NCBI RefSeq assembly: GCF_900156495.1
Contig: NZ_FTNT01000009.1
Coordinates: 124,001-188,000, forward strand
DNA length: 64,000 nucleotides
Reading direction: 5' to 3'
From: Williamsia sterculiae
GTDB taxonomy: Bacteria; Actinomycetota; Actinomycetes; Mycobacteriales; Mycobacteriaceae
The notes under the pieces were generated by a model, which had not been told where the DNA came from, did not search any database, and saw only the letters and a list, made by a program, of their open reading frames with translations. A program made the position numbers and the translations under genes. Shown piece after piece: positions 49,898-58,314 of the stretch. Position 1 is the first letter of the stretch. Each line of letters starts with the position of its first letter.

Positions 49898-50659
49898 GTG
49901 AACCCGTTCGATGTGGACTCTTTTCTCGCCACCGGCGGATTGATCGGTCTGTGCGCACTGATCTTCGTCGAGACCGGGCTGCTCATCGGTTTCATCTTTC
50001 CCGGGGACACGGTCCTGTTCACCGCGGGAGTGTTGACCGCACAGTCGAATCCGTTCGCGCCCTGGTGGTTGCTGTGCATCGTGGTCCCGGCGTCGGCGGT
50101 GCTGGGGGATCAGTTCGGATATCTCATCGGTCGACGACTCGGACGGGCGGCCGTCTCTGGTCGGGTGGAACGGATGATCGGCTCGGGGCCCATCGCCAGG
50201 ACCCATGCGTTCTTCGACCGGTTCGGTGCGTTGACCGTGTTCCTCGGTCGTTTCATCGGTGTCGTTCGGACCCTGGTGCCGGTGTTCGCGGGGTTCAGCG
50301 GGATGAGCTACCGGATGTTCACACTGATGAGCGTGCTGGGCAGCGTGGTCTGGGCGGGAGGTCTGATCATCCTGGGAAATCTGCTGGGCAACGTCGCGAT
50401 CGTCCGCGACAACATCGACGTCTTCCTCATCGCCTCGGTGCTGACCGTGGTGGTCCCGATCACCGTTCACCTCGGCAAGCGGTGGTGGCGACGGCGCGGT
50501 GGAGCCGACACCGCCACGGAGGATCAGGGCTGGAACGGCTCCTCGCGACGTGACGACGTGGTGAAGTCGTCGGCCACCACGGCCGCGAGTTCGACGAACG
50601 CCCGACGGGCGTCACGTGACAGCAGCTCCAGATCCACCTCGGCCCCCTCGGACAGGTGA
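49898..50659 (+). CDS. DedA-family (SNARE-associated/VTT) membrane protein
   Basis: This 253-aa protein has four to six membrane segments. VETGLLIGFIFPGDTVLFTAG and FGALTVFLGRFIGVVRTLVP carry the conserved Glu and the F/GRF-R motif of DedA flippases/scramblases. GTG 49898 (MNPFDVDSF) was preferred to GTG 49880 because TACCCT lies 7 nt upstream (leaderless). The last 45 residues are Ser/Arg/Asp-rich and are antisense to the end of the EspI-like gene; the overlap of 136 bp is convergent. Confidence 0.9.
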   Translation: MNPFDVDSFLATGGLIGLCALIFVETGLLIGFIFPGDTVLFTAGVLTAQSNPFAPWWLLCIVVPASAVLGDQFGYLIGRRLGRAAVSGRVERMIGSGPIARTHAFFDRFGALTVFLGRFIGVVRTLVPVFAGFSGMSYRMFTLMSVLGSVVWAGGLIILGNLLGNVAIVRDNIDVFLIASVLTVVVPITVHLGKRWWRRRGGADTATEDQGWNGSSRRDDVVKSSATTAASSTNARRASRDSSSRSTSAPSDR

Positions 50660-52281
50660 TCGTCGAACGGGATCGACTGCACGGCACGACATCTGGTGAG
50701 GAAGTGCTGGGCCAGCTGGTTGGTGTCGATGGTCGACGAACCCGGTCGCGACGAACTGAGCACGACGACCGCGCGGGACACCAGGTGGGCGTAGCCGTGG
50801 GCCTGCAGCCAGTCCAGGGTCGCCCCCGCGCTGCGCGCCCCGTCGATCGCCGGTGAACTGACCAGGATCAGCGCGTCGGCGAAGTCGAGGACACCGTTCA
50901 TCGCCGAATGGCTCAGTCCCGTACCGCAGTCGGTGATGATGATGTTGTAGAAGCGCTGGAGTACCGCCATCACGCCGCGGTAGTCGTCCGCACTGAACGC
51001 CTCGGCGACTGCGGGATCACGCTCCGACGCGAGTACTTCCAGCCGACTGGGTGCCTGCGAGGTGTGGGCGCGCACGTCGGAGTAGCGGTAGATGGAGGTG
51101 TCGGCGAGCAGATCACGGACCGTGGATCGGGTCTGTTGCGGGATCCGCTGAGCCAGCGTGCCGAGGTCGGGGTTGGCGTCGACGGCGATGACCCGATCAC
51201 CACGCAGGGCGGCGAAAGTCGAGCCCAGGCCGACGGTGGTGGTGGTCTTGCCGACCCCACCCTTCAGCGACAGCACCGCGATCCGATAATCACCGCGGAC
51301 CGGACGGTTCACCCGCTCCAGCAGCTGCTGATAGTAGAGGTCGTCCGGGGAGTCGCCGGGGTTGATCGTCCCGGCGGACATCCGGTGTACCGCACGTCGC
51401 CACCCACTGGCCGGTGCCCGACGAGCCTTGCGTAGCAGGGCGACCTCGTCGAGCGATGGCGGCGGACCGGACTGGTCGTGACCGAACCCACCGGGTTGGC
51501 CCCACGGGTCGCCGGCCGGGCGTTGCGACCCGGTGACGTGCTGGCCGGATTGCGGTTGACCTGCTCGAGGTTGACCGGGCTGGGGTGCGCCCGGACCTGG
51601 GTGCCCCGATTGCGGCGCGAACGTCGGCTGCCCGTACGGCGGGCGTCCGGGCTGGGGTGCACCCTGGTGCGGCGGACCCTGCGGTTGACCCTGCTGCGGT
51701 CGGCCCTGCTGTGGTGTGCCCTGGAATGGGCCGTTCTGCTGGGTCTCGCCGGTCGGGGGCTGCGGAGGCCGGTGCTGCGGGGGCTGGCCCGGGGGAGGGC
51801 CACCGAACGGTGGGCGTGTCTCCGGGCCGGCCGCGGTGGCGGACTGTTCCCACGGTCGCTGCATCGGGGGAGGAGGGTCGGTTCGCTGCTCGTGACCTGC
51901 CGACGCACCTGTCGGTCGATCCTGTTCGCGAGGTGTCAGGGGTGTGAACGGTGGTTCCGTCGGCTGGGCCCCTGGCCGCCAGGGCTGACCCGGCCCCGCG
52001 GGCCCGCCGTGTCGACCCCACCCGGTCGGCGCCTCGCCGTGGTCGGGACGCTGCGTCGGTTCGGAGGTCGACGCGGCAGTCGGGGTAAACATGTCCGCGC
52101 GGGGTTCACCACCGTCGGGACCGCGCCGCGACTCGTCGTCCGCCGAGGCCCCACCGACCTGGTGCTCATGGTGCTGCTCGGTCCGCGGCTCGGCGTTGCC
52201 CGACGTGTCGTCGCCACCGTCGGACGCGCTGTTCTGCAGCCACGGCGGAGTCGCGGGCAGGCCGTTGTTGTCGTAGCTCAC
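50524..52281 (-). CDS. EspI-like ESX-associated MinD/ParA ATPase
   Basis: This 585-aa protein has a Pro/Gln/Gly-rich disordered half (residues 1-270) followed by a P-loop ATPase domain. Walker A is KGGVGKTTT (residues 340-348), then AVDANPDLGTLAQR and IITDCGTGLSHSAM (switch/Walker B). This layout matches EspI of ESX-1, which in M. tuberculosis down-regulates secretion when ATP is low. It starts at GTG 52281 and is divergent from the esx cassette, sharing a 368-bp upstream region. Its 3' end overlaps the DedA gene by 136 bp. Confidence 0.88.
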   Translation of the reverse strand: MSYDNNGLPATPPWLQNSASDGGDDTSGNAEPRTEQHHEHQVGGASADDESRRGPDGGEPRADMFTPTAASTSEPTQRPDHGEAPTGWGRHGGPAGPGQPWRPGAQPTEPPFTPLTPREQDRPTGASAGHEQRTDPPPPMQRPWEQSATAAGPETRPPFGGPPPGQPPQHRPPQPPTGETQQNGPFQGTPQQGRPQQGQPQGPPHQGAPQPGRPPYGQPTFAPQSGHPGPGAPQPGQPRAGQPQSGQHVTGSQRPAGDPWGQPGGFGHDQSGPPPSLDEVALLRKARRAPASGWRRAVHRMSAGTINPGDSPDDLYYQQLLERVNRPVRGDYRIAVLSLKGGVGKTTTTVGLGSTFAALRGDRVIAVDANPDLGTLAQRIPQQTRSTVRDLLADTSIYRYSDVRAHTSQAPSRLEVLASERDPAVAEAFSADDYRGVMAVLQRFYNIIITDCGTGLSHSAMNGVLDFADALILVSSPAIDGARSAGATLDWLQAHGYAHLVSRAVVVLSSSRPGSSTIDTNQLAQHFLTRCRAVQSIPFDDHLSEGAEVDLELLSRDARRAFVELAAVVADDFTTSSRREEPFQP

Positions 52282-52649
52282 AGGCGGATCCCTTGTTGGA
52301 AATAGCTGGTCAGGAGTCGGTCGGTGATGGGCGCGGCGTGGTGTCCCGCTCGTCCGTACTCGCGATCGTCTGGCAGGAGCCTATACGTGCGGTGACCACG
52401 GACTCGACCGTGCAGCGGATTTACCCAGGAGTGCGTCGGCGGATCGAATGACACCGCGAGCACCGTGCCCAGCCGATCATGCCAACCGCATCTGCGACAG
52501 TGTGTTCGGAAATACGCCTTATCGGACAAGTACCCCACCTTTCATTCGAATAGCCGACACAACCGACGATTACAGGTGGCCGCATAACCTTTGCTATGGC
52601 AATATCACGCCGAGAAAGCCGCACATCTATTTCTTTCCTAGGAGCATTG
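52282..52649. promoter_or_regulatory. AT-richer divergent regulatory region of the esx cassette
   Basis: This 368-bp region lies between the EspI-like gene and the EspH-like gene. About 52500-52640 is visibly AT-richer than all flanks, for example GGAAATACGCCTTATCGGA and ATAACCTTTGCTATGGCAAT. Several promoter-like TANNNT boxes occur, none with a clear partner. A long in-frame extension of the downstream gene crosses part of it but was not accepted as coding. Confidence 0.45.
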
Positions 52650-52964
52650 GTGGCCAGTGCATCGTCGCGCAACGGCGACCTGTCCGTGGTGACGACCGAC
52701 GAGGGTCTGCCCACGACGGTGTCGATCTCGGACGCCGCCGCGGGTCGCGATGCCGCGGTGCTGTCCCGTGAGATCCTCGGGCTGTGTCGACGGTCCGCGG
52801 TGTCGGCTGGGGTGGGACGTCGCGTACAACTGCAAGAAGCAGGGGTCGAGAGCGGTCTCATCGACGCCATGGGTCTGCCGACCGCCGATGACCTCGCCAA
52901 ACTCGAGATGGCGGACGATCTCGACACCGGGGACACCGCGACCTGGATGCGATCGGTCCGATGA
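52650..52964 (+). CDS. EspH-like small ESX-associated protein
   Basis: This protein of about 104 aa starts at GTG 52650, with AGGAG at 52640-52644; ATG 52596 would add 18 residues. NGDLSVVTTDEGLPTTVSIS, a middle helix and AMGLPTADDLAKLE near the end recall the DUF2694/EspH family, itself YbaB-like. In ESX-1, EspH acts as a cytosolic partner of EspE. The match is by pattern only. It overlaps the next gene by ATGA. Confidence 0.55.
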   Translation: MASASSRNGDLSVVTTDEGLPTTVSISDAAAGRDAAVLSREILGLCRRSAVSAGVGRRVQLQEAGVESGLIDAMGLPTADDLAKLEMADDLDTGDTATWMRSVR

Positions 52965-53320
52965 GCTGGGCCATGGACGAACTCGAGGCACGCGCGCACG
53001 CGCAGCTGAACTCGATGCGCGGTCTGCAGGAACAGCTCGGATCGATCCGGGTGCGAGAGACCAGCCCGGATGATCTCGTCACGGTCGAGGTCGATGCATC
53101 GGGTGCGCTCTGTGACCTGGGGTTGGCGCCCGGCGTCGGCGAGCTCGGTGGTCGACGCCTGGGAGAACTCATCGTCGCGACCGCGCACGCCGCGGCTCGC
53201 ATCGCCTTTGCGCGGCGTGCCGCGCTGCTCGAGGACTTCAACCGGTCGTTCGGTGAGATGGTCGGCGTCGCGGCGGATGGCGGACCCCACGCGGAAACCG
53301 CGTCGTCGGGCACCGCATAG
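52961..53320 (+). CDS. YbaB/EbfC-family protein, EspL-like
   Basis: This 119-aa protein starts at ATG 52961. A helical N-terminus (ARAHAQLNSMRGLQEQLGSI) leads to the beta-hairpin LVTVEVDASGALCDLGLAPG and a long C-terminal helix, the YbaB/EbfC fold. EspL of ESX-1 has this fold and supports EspE, EspF and EspH stability in mycobacteria. It is coupled to the EspH-like gene by a 4-bp overlap. Confidence 0.78.
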   Translation: MSWAMDELEARAHAQLNSMRGLQEQLGSIRVRETSPDDLVTVEVDASGALCDLGLAPGVGELGGRRLGELIVATAHAAARIAFARRAALLEDFNRSFGEMVGVAADGGPHAETASSGTA

Positions 53321-53449
53321 TGATCGTCGTGTGGGAGTCGTCACTCGACGAATGTGGAACCGCGCGGCGCGACGATGCGTCGAACGCAGTGAGAGGGGGT
53401 GTCGGCGTGCCGACGCCCGAACCGAGAACAGCCCGACAGGGGGTACACG

Positions 53450-53767
53450 ATGAGTGAAGTGACTGCGGTCCCGGCCGCGTTGGAGACTTTTGGTTCCGCG
53501 GCCGCCGCCATGTCGGCGACCGTGGCCAGCGCCGGTTCGATCAACGCGGCGGCCAACACCGCGGTGATGGCCCCGGTGTTCGGTCTCATCGGTCAGGAAT
53601 TCCTCGCCGCGTTCGTGCAAGCCCAGGCCTCCCACCTGTTCTCGGTGGGTCAGCTCGCCGCGGTGCACGCGGGAACGGCGGCGTCGATGTTCACCACAGC
53701 GCAGGAGTTCCAGTCGTCGGACACGGCCTCGGGAACGGTGATCAAGGCGGCCGGGGAAGGACAGTGA
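53450..53767 (+). CDS. EspC/EspF-like type VII secretion target (DUF2580)
   Basis: This 105-aa Ala/Ser-rich helical protein (MSEVTAVPAALETFGSAAAA) resembles EspC/EspF secreted proteins, which form a helical-hairpin pair with EspA/EspE encoded next to them. No clear YxxxD/E signal is seen. ATG 53450 follows GACAGGGGG. The stop overlaps the EspA/EspE-like start by GTGA, which supports pairing. The 129-bp gap before it holds only short inverted repeats. Confidence 0.72.
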   Translation: MSEVTAVPAALETFGSAAAAMSATVASAGSINAAANTAVMAPVFGLIGQEFLAAFVQAQASHLFSVGQLAAVHAGTAASMFTTAQEFQSSDTASGTVIKAAGEGQ

Positions 53768-55143
53768 CCCCGGGGCCTCCCCCCGGTCCCGGCGGCCTCC
53801 CGGCCGACCCCAGCATCGCGCAGTTCCTCGACGCGAGTCCGCTCGGTCCCATTCTCAACACCCCGGTCAGCGATGTCCTCGACGGACTTGGTCTCTCACT
53901 GCCGCAGATACCCGCGGGTCTGCCACCGCTTCCCGGTCTGCCGCCGCTACCGCCCCTCGACATCGGTGCCCTGATCAAACCCATCACCGACCTGCTGGGC
54001 GGGTTCGGGACCGGAAACCTCGGGGGCGCCGACTTCGACCCCAGCATGATCTTCCAGGGTCTCTCGCAGGTCCTCGACATGACGATGGGCCTGGGTTCCG
54101 GCGCGCTCAAGGCGCTCGATCAGGTGTGGACGGGGCAGGCGGCGGTGGCGAACACGGCCAAGAGCGTCGCCGCGAGCGGCGACACCGCCGCGTTGTCGAC
54201 GCAGGGGACCGGCATGTCCATCGACATCCAGGCCGCCGCGGGGATCGTCGGCGTGGGCCTGGGTCTGGTGCAGGGCATCGTCGCCAAGACGGTCGCGTTG
54301 ATCTCGGGGGCGATGCCGTTCATCCTCACACCGCCCGGACAGGCGGTTGCCCTGGGTGCCGCGGCCGACGGGCTCGCCGAGGCGACCGCTGTGGTCGCCT
54401 CCACCCGTGCCCAGTTGCTCGCCCCGACCACCACCATGGCCGCCCACGGCACCCCGATCCCGGTCACCGGTGCGCCGGTGCCGACGCCGGGCACCTCGCC
54501 GTTCGGGATCGCGGGTTCGGTGCTCGATTCGGTCGGCCAGCCCATGGTCAGTGCGATCGGTCAGACCGCATCGATGCTGGGTGGTGCGGGTGGTGACTTG
54601 TTGCGGACGCACCAGAGCAACCTGCTGAAGTCCGCGGGCGAACCGGAGGCGAGTGCGGTCGACGCGGCCGCGCTGAACCCCGATCTCGACCCTGCGGGCG
54701 GTGGATCGGGACCCGGTGGCGGCGCCGGCGGGCTCGGGGCGCTCGGTGGTGCCGTCGGAGGCATCGGTGGGGCTGCCGGGTTGGGGGGATCCACCCCACT
54801 CACCGGGCGGCCCACGCCGAGCCAGTTGACCTCACTGGGCGAATCGGGGCCGTCGACACCGACCACCCGGTCGTCGTCGACCGCCACCACCACAACGATG
54901 CCCGCGTCGATGGCCCCGATGGCCGGCGCGGCGGGTGCCGCCCGCGGCGCGGGCGCATCCGACGAGGAGCACGAGACGCCGGACTACCTCGTGACCGAAC
55001 ACAACGGCAACGAGGTGGTCGGCGACCTGCCCGACGTCGCCCCCGCCGTGCTCGGCGATCCCGAGAGTGCCGACAACGCCGGCGCCGCAGCATCACCGGA
55101 CGTCGAGCTGCGCCTCGGACCCGTGTTCGAACGCACCATCTGA
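53764..55143 (+). CDS. EspA/EspE-like ESX effector
   Basis: This 459-aa protein has a Pro/Leu/Gly-rich N-terminus (residues 1-80), then an all-helical region (about 95-235) with a W-x-G-like turn (DQVWTGQAAVANTAKSVA), then Gly/Ala/Ser/Thr-rich low complexity and an acidic C-terminus. The order matches EspA/EspE-type substrates. GTG 53764 overlaps the EspC-like gene stop. Sequence alone does not prove secretion. Confidence 0.65.
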   Translation: MTPGPPPGPGGLPADPSIAQFLDASPLGPILNTPVSDVLDGLGLSLPQIPAGLPPLPGLPPLPPLDIGALIKPITDLLGGFGTGNLGGADFDPSMIFQGLSQVLDMTMGLGSGALKALDQVWTGQAAVANTAKSVAASGDTAALSTQGTGMSIDIQAAAGIVGVGLGLVQGIVAKTVALISGAMPFILTPPGQAVALGAAADGLAEATAVVASTRAQLLAPTTTMAAHGTPIPVTGAPVPTPGTSPFGIAGSVLDSVGQPMVSAIGQTASMLGGAGGDLLRTHQSNLLKSAGEPEASAVDAAALNPDLDPAGGGSGPGGGAGGLGALGGAVGGIGGAAGLGGSTPLTGRPTPSQLTSLGESGPSTPTTRSSSTATTTTMPASMAPMAGAAGAARGAGASDEEHETPDYLVTEHNGNEVVGDLPDVAPAVLGDPESADNAGAAASPDVELRLGPVFERTI

Positions 55144-55187
55144 ACCCAGCACGCACGCCGCCCACCACCGTCGAGGGAGAGCAAGGC

Positions 55188-55490
55188 ATGACCCAGCACG
55201 TACACGTCGATCGGACCCACCTCGTCGTCGCCGCCCATGAGATGGACGCACTCGCCGATCATCTCGAGACAGCCTTGGGGAACCACGCCCCGACGCTGAG
55301 CGTCCAACCAGCAGGTGCCGACGAGGTGTCGGCGCGGGCGGCGGAAACGTTCTCCGAGGTCGCCGAGAAATACGGCGTCGAGGGCAGCCACGGTGTGCTC
55401 GAACTCCGCAAGATCGCGGCCACCCTGCGGGCGCAGGCGGCGGACTTCGCGGCCGCCGACGAGACGGTTGCCGAGGCGTTCCGCGCCTGA
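55188..55490 (+). CDS. PE-domain protein
   Basis: This 100-aa protein is a PE domain alone: helix 1 HVDRTHLVVAAHEMDALADH, the PE-family turn GADEVSARAAETF, and helix 2. The C-terminal secretion signal appears as FxxxD (F87-D91, FAAAD) rather than YxxxD/E. It lies directly before the PPE gene, as in mycobacterial PE-PPE pairs that form heterodimers recognised by EspG. Confidence 0.82.
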   Translation: MTQHVHVDRTHLVVAAHEMDALADHLETALGNHAPTLSVQPAGADEVSARAAETFSEVAEKYGVEGSHGVLELRKIAATLRAQAADFAAADETVAEAFRA

Positions 55491-55542
55491 CCGCGGACTG
55501 CTCGCGCTCCACTGACACGACCAGAACCGGAGAGGAGGAACG

Positions 55543-56592
55543 ATGACCGGATTCACCGGGGTGGCCTGGGACGGCCGCACCACCGAGCGGCTCGCCCATG
55601 ACCTGGTTCACGGTGCCGGGCCGGCCCCGCTCGCCGAAGCCGGTCTCGCCTGGGCGCAGGTCGCTGCCCTCCTCGCCGACGCCGGAGTGCAGTACCAGCG
55701 CATCGTGACCGAGCTCGGCAGGCATTGGCAGTCCACCGGACACGACACCGTGCAACAGAAGTTGCGAAGCCTCTCTCCTTGGTTCGAGCACATGGCCGGC
55801 GAGGCGGCCCAGAATGCGGTGCGGGCCGAAGGTCAGGCCGCCGCCGACACGGTCGCCCGACTGACGATGCCCAACGTCGTCGAGATCGAGGCGAACAAGG
55901 CGATCCACGAGAATGCGACCAGGATCGGGGCCGCGCTCGGGGCGCCGATCAACGGTGTCGCCGCCCGGGCCGAGAACGCTCTACACGATCAGAAGGTGCG
56001 CGCCGCCCGCGTCATGCAGACCTACGAATCGGCCACCGCACCGGTCGCCGAGTCCTGGCCCGCGCCGATGCCGCCGCAGGTGGTGTCGGGTAAGGCGTTG
56101 GCTGCCGAGCAGGCTGCTCGACGCGCTGCCGACGGACCCCGCGCGGCGGGGCCCCCGACGGGGACGCAGACATCGGCCACACGGACTCCGGCGGGTGCGG
56201 GAGTCGGGATGATCGGCATGCCGATGGTTCCGGTGATGGCGCCCACGCCGCTGACCGGACCCCGTGCCGCCGCAACGATGCTGGCCTCGGGGACGACGAC
56301 GGTCGCCGAACCGCGTCCCGCACCCATCGGTGAGGTGCGGTCTCCGGTCGCGGCGCCGCCGACGCCGATCGCGGCCGTGAACGGTCTCAACGGTGACCGG
56401 GAGCTGCCCACGCGTCGGGCGGAGATCTCGGCGTCGGGAGACGACGTCACCGAGGCGACGGACGGACTGGTCGGCACCGGGGACGACGCCGCGGTCGGGG
56501 AGCGGTACCGAACCGAACGACTCGATCTGTTCGGCACTCCCGCACAGGCATCACCCGCGGTGATCGGCGCGGCGGAAGGGGGCCCATCGTGA
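55543..56592 (+). CDS. PPE-domain protein
   Basis: This 349-aa protein begins MTGFTGVAWDGRTTERLAHD. The N-terminal 175 residues are helical, with AWAQVAALLADAGVQYQRIV and HWQSTGHDTVQQKL (the W-x-[ST]-x-x position of PPE). A Pro/Ala/Thr-rich C-terminal half follows. Classic PPE residues at positions 8-10 are absent, so this is a divergent member recognised by fold and context. It starts at ATG 55543 behind GGAGAGGAGGA and overlaps EspG by GTGA. Confidence 0.72.
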   Translation: MTGFTGVAWDGRTTERLAHDLVHGAGPAPLAEAGLAWAQVAALLADAGVQYQRIVTELGRHWQSTGHDTVQQKLRSLSPWFEHMAGEAAQNAVRAEGQAAADTVARLTMPNVVEIEANKAIHENATRIGAALGAPINGVAARAENALHDQKVRAARVMQTYESATAPVAESWPAPMPPQVVSGKALAAEQAARRAADGPRAAGPPTGTQTSATRTPAGAGVGMIGMPMVPVMAPTPLTGPRAAATMLASGTTTVAEPRPAPIGEVRSPVAAPPTPIAAVNGLNGDRELPTRRAEISASGDDVTEATDGLVGTGDDAAVGERYRTERLDLFGTPAQASPAVIGAAEGGPS

Positions 56593-57407
56593 ATCTGACC
56601 GTATTCGCAGACGATGTGTCCTCCGAGACCGTCCTCACCGCGGCGCAATGGACGCGATTGGGCGAGCACGCCGACGTGCAGACCTGGCCGGTCGTGCTCG
56701 ACCTCGAGCCCCGGTTCGACACCCACGCCGAACGGGCCGCAGCGGCGCGTGATCACGACGCCGCGCTGACCGCGGCGGGTTTGTTCGACCACGGTGAGGT
56801 CGATGCCGACCTGCGGAGCGCACTGACGGTGGTCGCCGACCCCGAGCGGATGCTCGCCGTCCGCCGGTTCGCCGGTGACGGCACCGTACGTGCGTGTCTC
56901 GCCCGGCGAGGGGACGCGCACGTCTGGCTGGTCAGGACCGGCGACACGATCCGACTGCGCCGACCCGGCGTCGCCGACGACACCGACATCGTCGCGCTCA
57001 TCACCACACTTCTCGGTGCCCATGACACCCCCGACTTCGTCGGGATCAGTGCTCCGGCCGAGGAACTCGCCGGCCGGCTGAACTCGTGCGAGACCACCGC
57101 GAACTACGCGGATGCGTTGTACGCGGTCGGTGCGGGCCAACAGGACGCCGTGGTCGTCGCGTCCGCCCTGCAGGCGTGCGACGCGCACACCGAGATCGTC
57201 GCCGAGCAACGTGTCGACGGGGTCGTCTCGTCGTCGCTCGGTGCGCTCGCGATCTTCGAGTCCCCCCGGGGCCGAATCGTCGCGGGTCCCAGTATGTCTC
57301 CGGACGGACGGGTGTGGACAACACTCTCGAGAGGGACGAGTCATCGGATCGGGCAGGCTCTGCACCTGCTGATCGAGACCCTGCCCGACTCGCGGTGGAT
57401 GCCATGA
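56589..57407 (+). CDS. EspG-family PE/PPE chaperone
   Basis: This 272-aa cytosolic protein has LTAAQWTRLGEHADVQTWPV and the central beta-sheet region RRFAGDGTVRACLARRGDAH..VWLVRTGD, and it ends in RGTSHRIGQALHLLIETLP. The pattern fits EspG, which binds the PPE tip and delivers PE-PPE dimers to the ESX core. GTG 56589 is coupled to the PPE gene. Position directly after PE and PPE supports the call. Confidence 0.82.
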   Translation: MNLTVFADDVSSETVLTAAQWTRLGEHADVQTWPVVLDLEPRFDTHAERAAAARDHDAALTAAGLFDHGEVDADLRSALTVVADPERMLAVRRFAGDGTVRACLARRGDAHVWLVRTGDTIRLRRPGVADDTDIVALITTLLGAHDTPDFVGISAPAEELAGRLNSCETTANYADALYAVGAGQQDAVVVASALQACDAHTEIVAEQRVDGVVSSSLGALAIFESPRGRIVAGPSMSPDGRVWTTLSRGTSHRIGQALHLLIETLPDSRWMP

Positions 57408-57519
57408 CCGCCGGGTCGGGGAAGGAGTTCGGCAGGACCGATGTCGGACTCCGCGCACGAAGTTCGAACATCCGCGGTCATCACGCCGGTGGTGCCGCCT
57501 CAGTATGGAGGGAACTACC

Positions 57520-57819
57520 TTGGCAACTCACATGAATCTCGACACCGCGGGCGGACACGCCGGCGTACAGCAGGTCCAGGGCCAGATCGAGGAGATGCAG
57601 TCGCTGCTCAAGGCCGTCAACTCGCAGGTCGCGGCCGCGGCGAGCTGGAAGGGCTCGGCGAGCAGCACTTTCCATGGTGTGGCCGAGGACTGGCAGGCGC
57701 ATGCAGGCAACTTGCAGCGCGCGCTGGACACCATGCGCGAGAACCTGAACGGCTCCTTCCAGGGCTACGAGCAGGCCGAAGAACAGGCCGCCTCCGGCTT
57801 CAACGGCCTCAAGCTCTGA
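57520..57819 (+). CDS. WXG100 protein, EsxB-like
   Basis: This 99-aa helical-hairpin protein has the WKG motif at residues 43-45 (ASWKGSAS) and a C-terminal signal YEQAE at residues 83-87 (YxxxE), as in EsxB/CFP-10. The start is TTG 57520 (MATHMNLD), with GGAGGG at 57507-57512, 7 nt upstream. ATG 57505 and ATG 57532 have poorer spacing. It is probably the signal-bearing partner of the next gene product. Confidence 0.92.
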   Translation: MATHMNLDTAGGHAGVQQVQGQIEEMQSLLKAVNSQVAAAASWKGSASSTFHGVAEDWQAHAGNLQRALDTMRENLNGSFQGYEQAEEQAASGFNGLKL

Positions 57820-57855
57820 CTCACCTCTTCCACCCAACGGACCTTAGGACCACAC

Positions 57856-58152
57856 ATGTCTGATCTCATCAGCTACCACTTCGGCGACCTCCAGGATCTG
57901 CAGGCCGGCCTCGTCGCCAACGTCAACCGTCTGCACACCCTGTCGGCGGACCTCGGCCAGACCGTCTCCCACCTGAACGACGCATGGAAGTCGGACTCGG
58001 CGGGTACCGCGTTCAACTCCGCCTACCAGCAGTGGAACAAGGAACTCGACGCCGCGACCGAACATCTGCACGGCATCGGCAAGGGCGTCGGCAACGCCTC
58101 GGATTCGATGCAGCACGCCGACAAGGCGGCGGCGGCCCGATTCGGCAACTGA
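57856..58152 (+). CDS. WXG100 protein, EsxA-like, with WKS variant
   Basis: This 98-aa partner of the EsxB-like protein begins MSDLISYHFGDLQDLQAGLV. Helix 1 and helix 2 flank NDAWKSDSAGTAF, where the usual W-x-G is WKS (residues 44-46). There is no YxxxD/E at the C-terminus, as expected for the EsxA-side partner. It is the last gene of the cassette, before a hairpin. Confidence 0.9.
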   Translation: MSDLISYHFGDLQDLQAGLVANVNRLHTLSADLGQTVSHLNDAWKSDSAGTAFNSAYQQWNKELDAATEHLHGIGKGVGNASDSMQHADKAAAARFGN

Positions 58153-58163
58153 TGTCGCCGCAC

Positions 58164-58209
58164 CCCCGTCCGTCGGTGCTCGTCGGGAGATGAGACCGGA
58201 CGGACGGGG
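58164..58209 (+). terminator. Hairpin after the esx cassette
   Basis: CCCCGTCCGTC (58164-58174) pairs with GACGGACGGGG (58199-58209), an 11-bp stem with a 24-nt loop. It likely ends the cassette transcript. Confidence 0.6.
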
Positions 58210-58314
58210 CGGGTGGCACACGGTCGGCCGTCGTCGAGCGGCGCGCCGGTATGACCACCCCCGGTAGGGTCTCAGCGCGGCACTCGCAACGGGATCCATT
58301 CGGAAGGCGGCGTC

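Noticed and set aside
49667..50470. - strand open frame opposite DedA
   Set aside because: His/Asp/Gln/Arg-rich shadow typical of high-GC antisense; the + strand frame encodes clear membrane helices.
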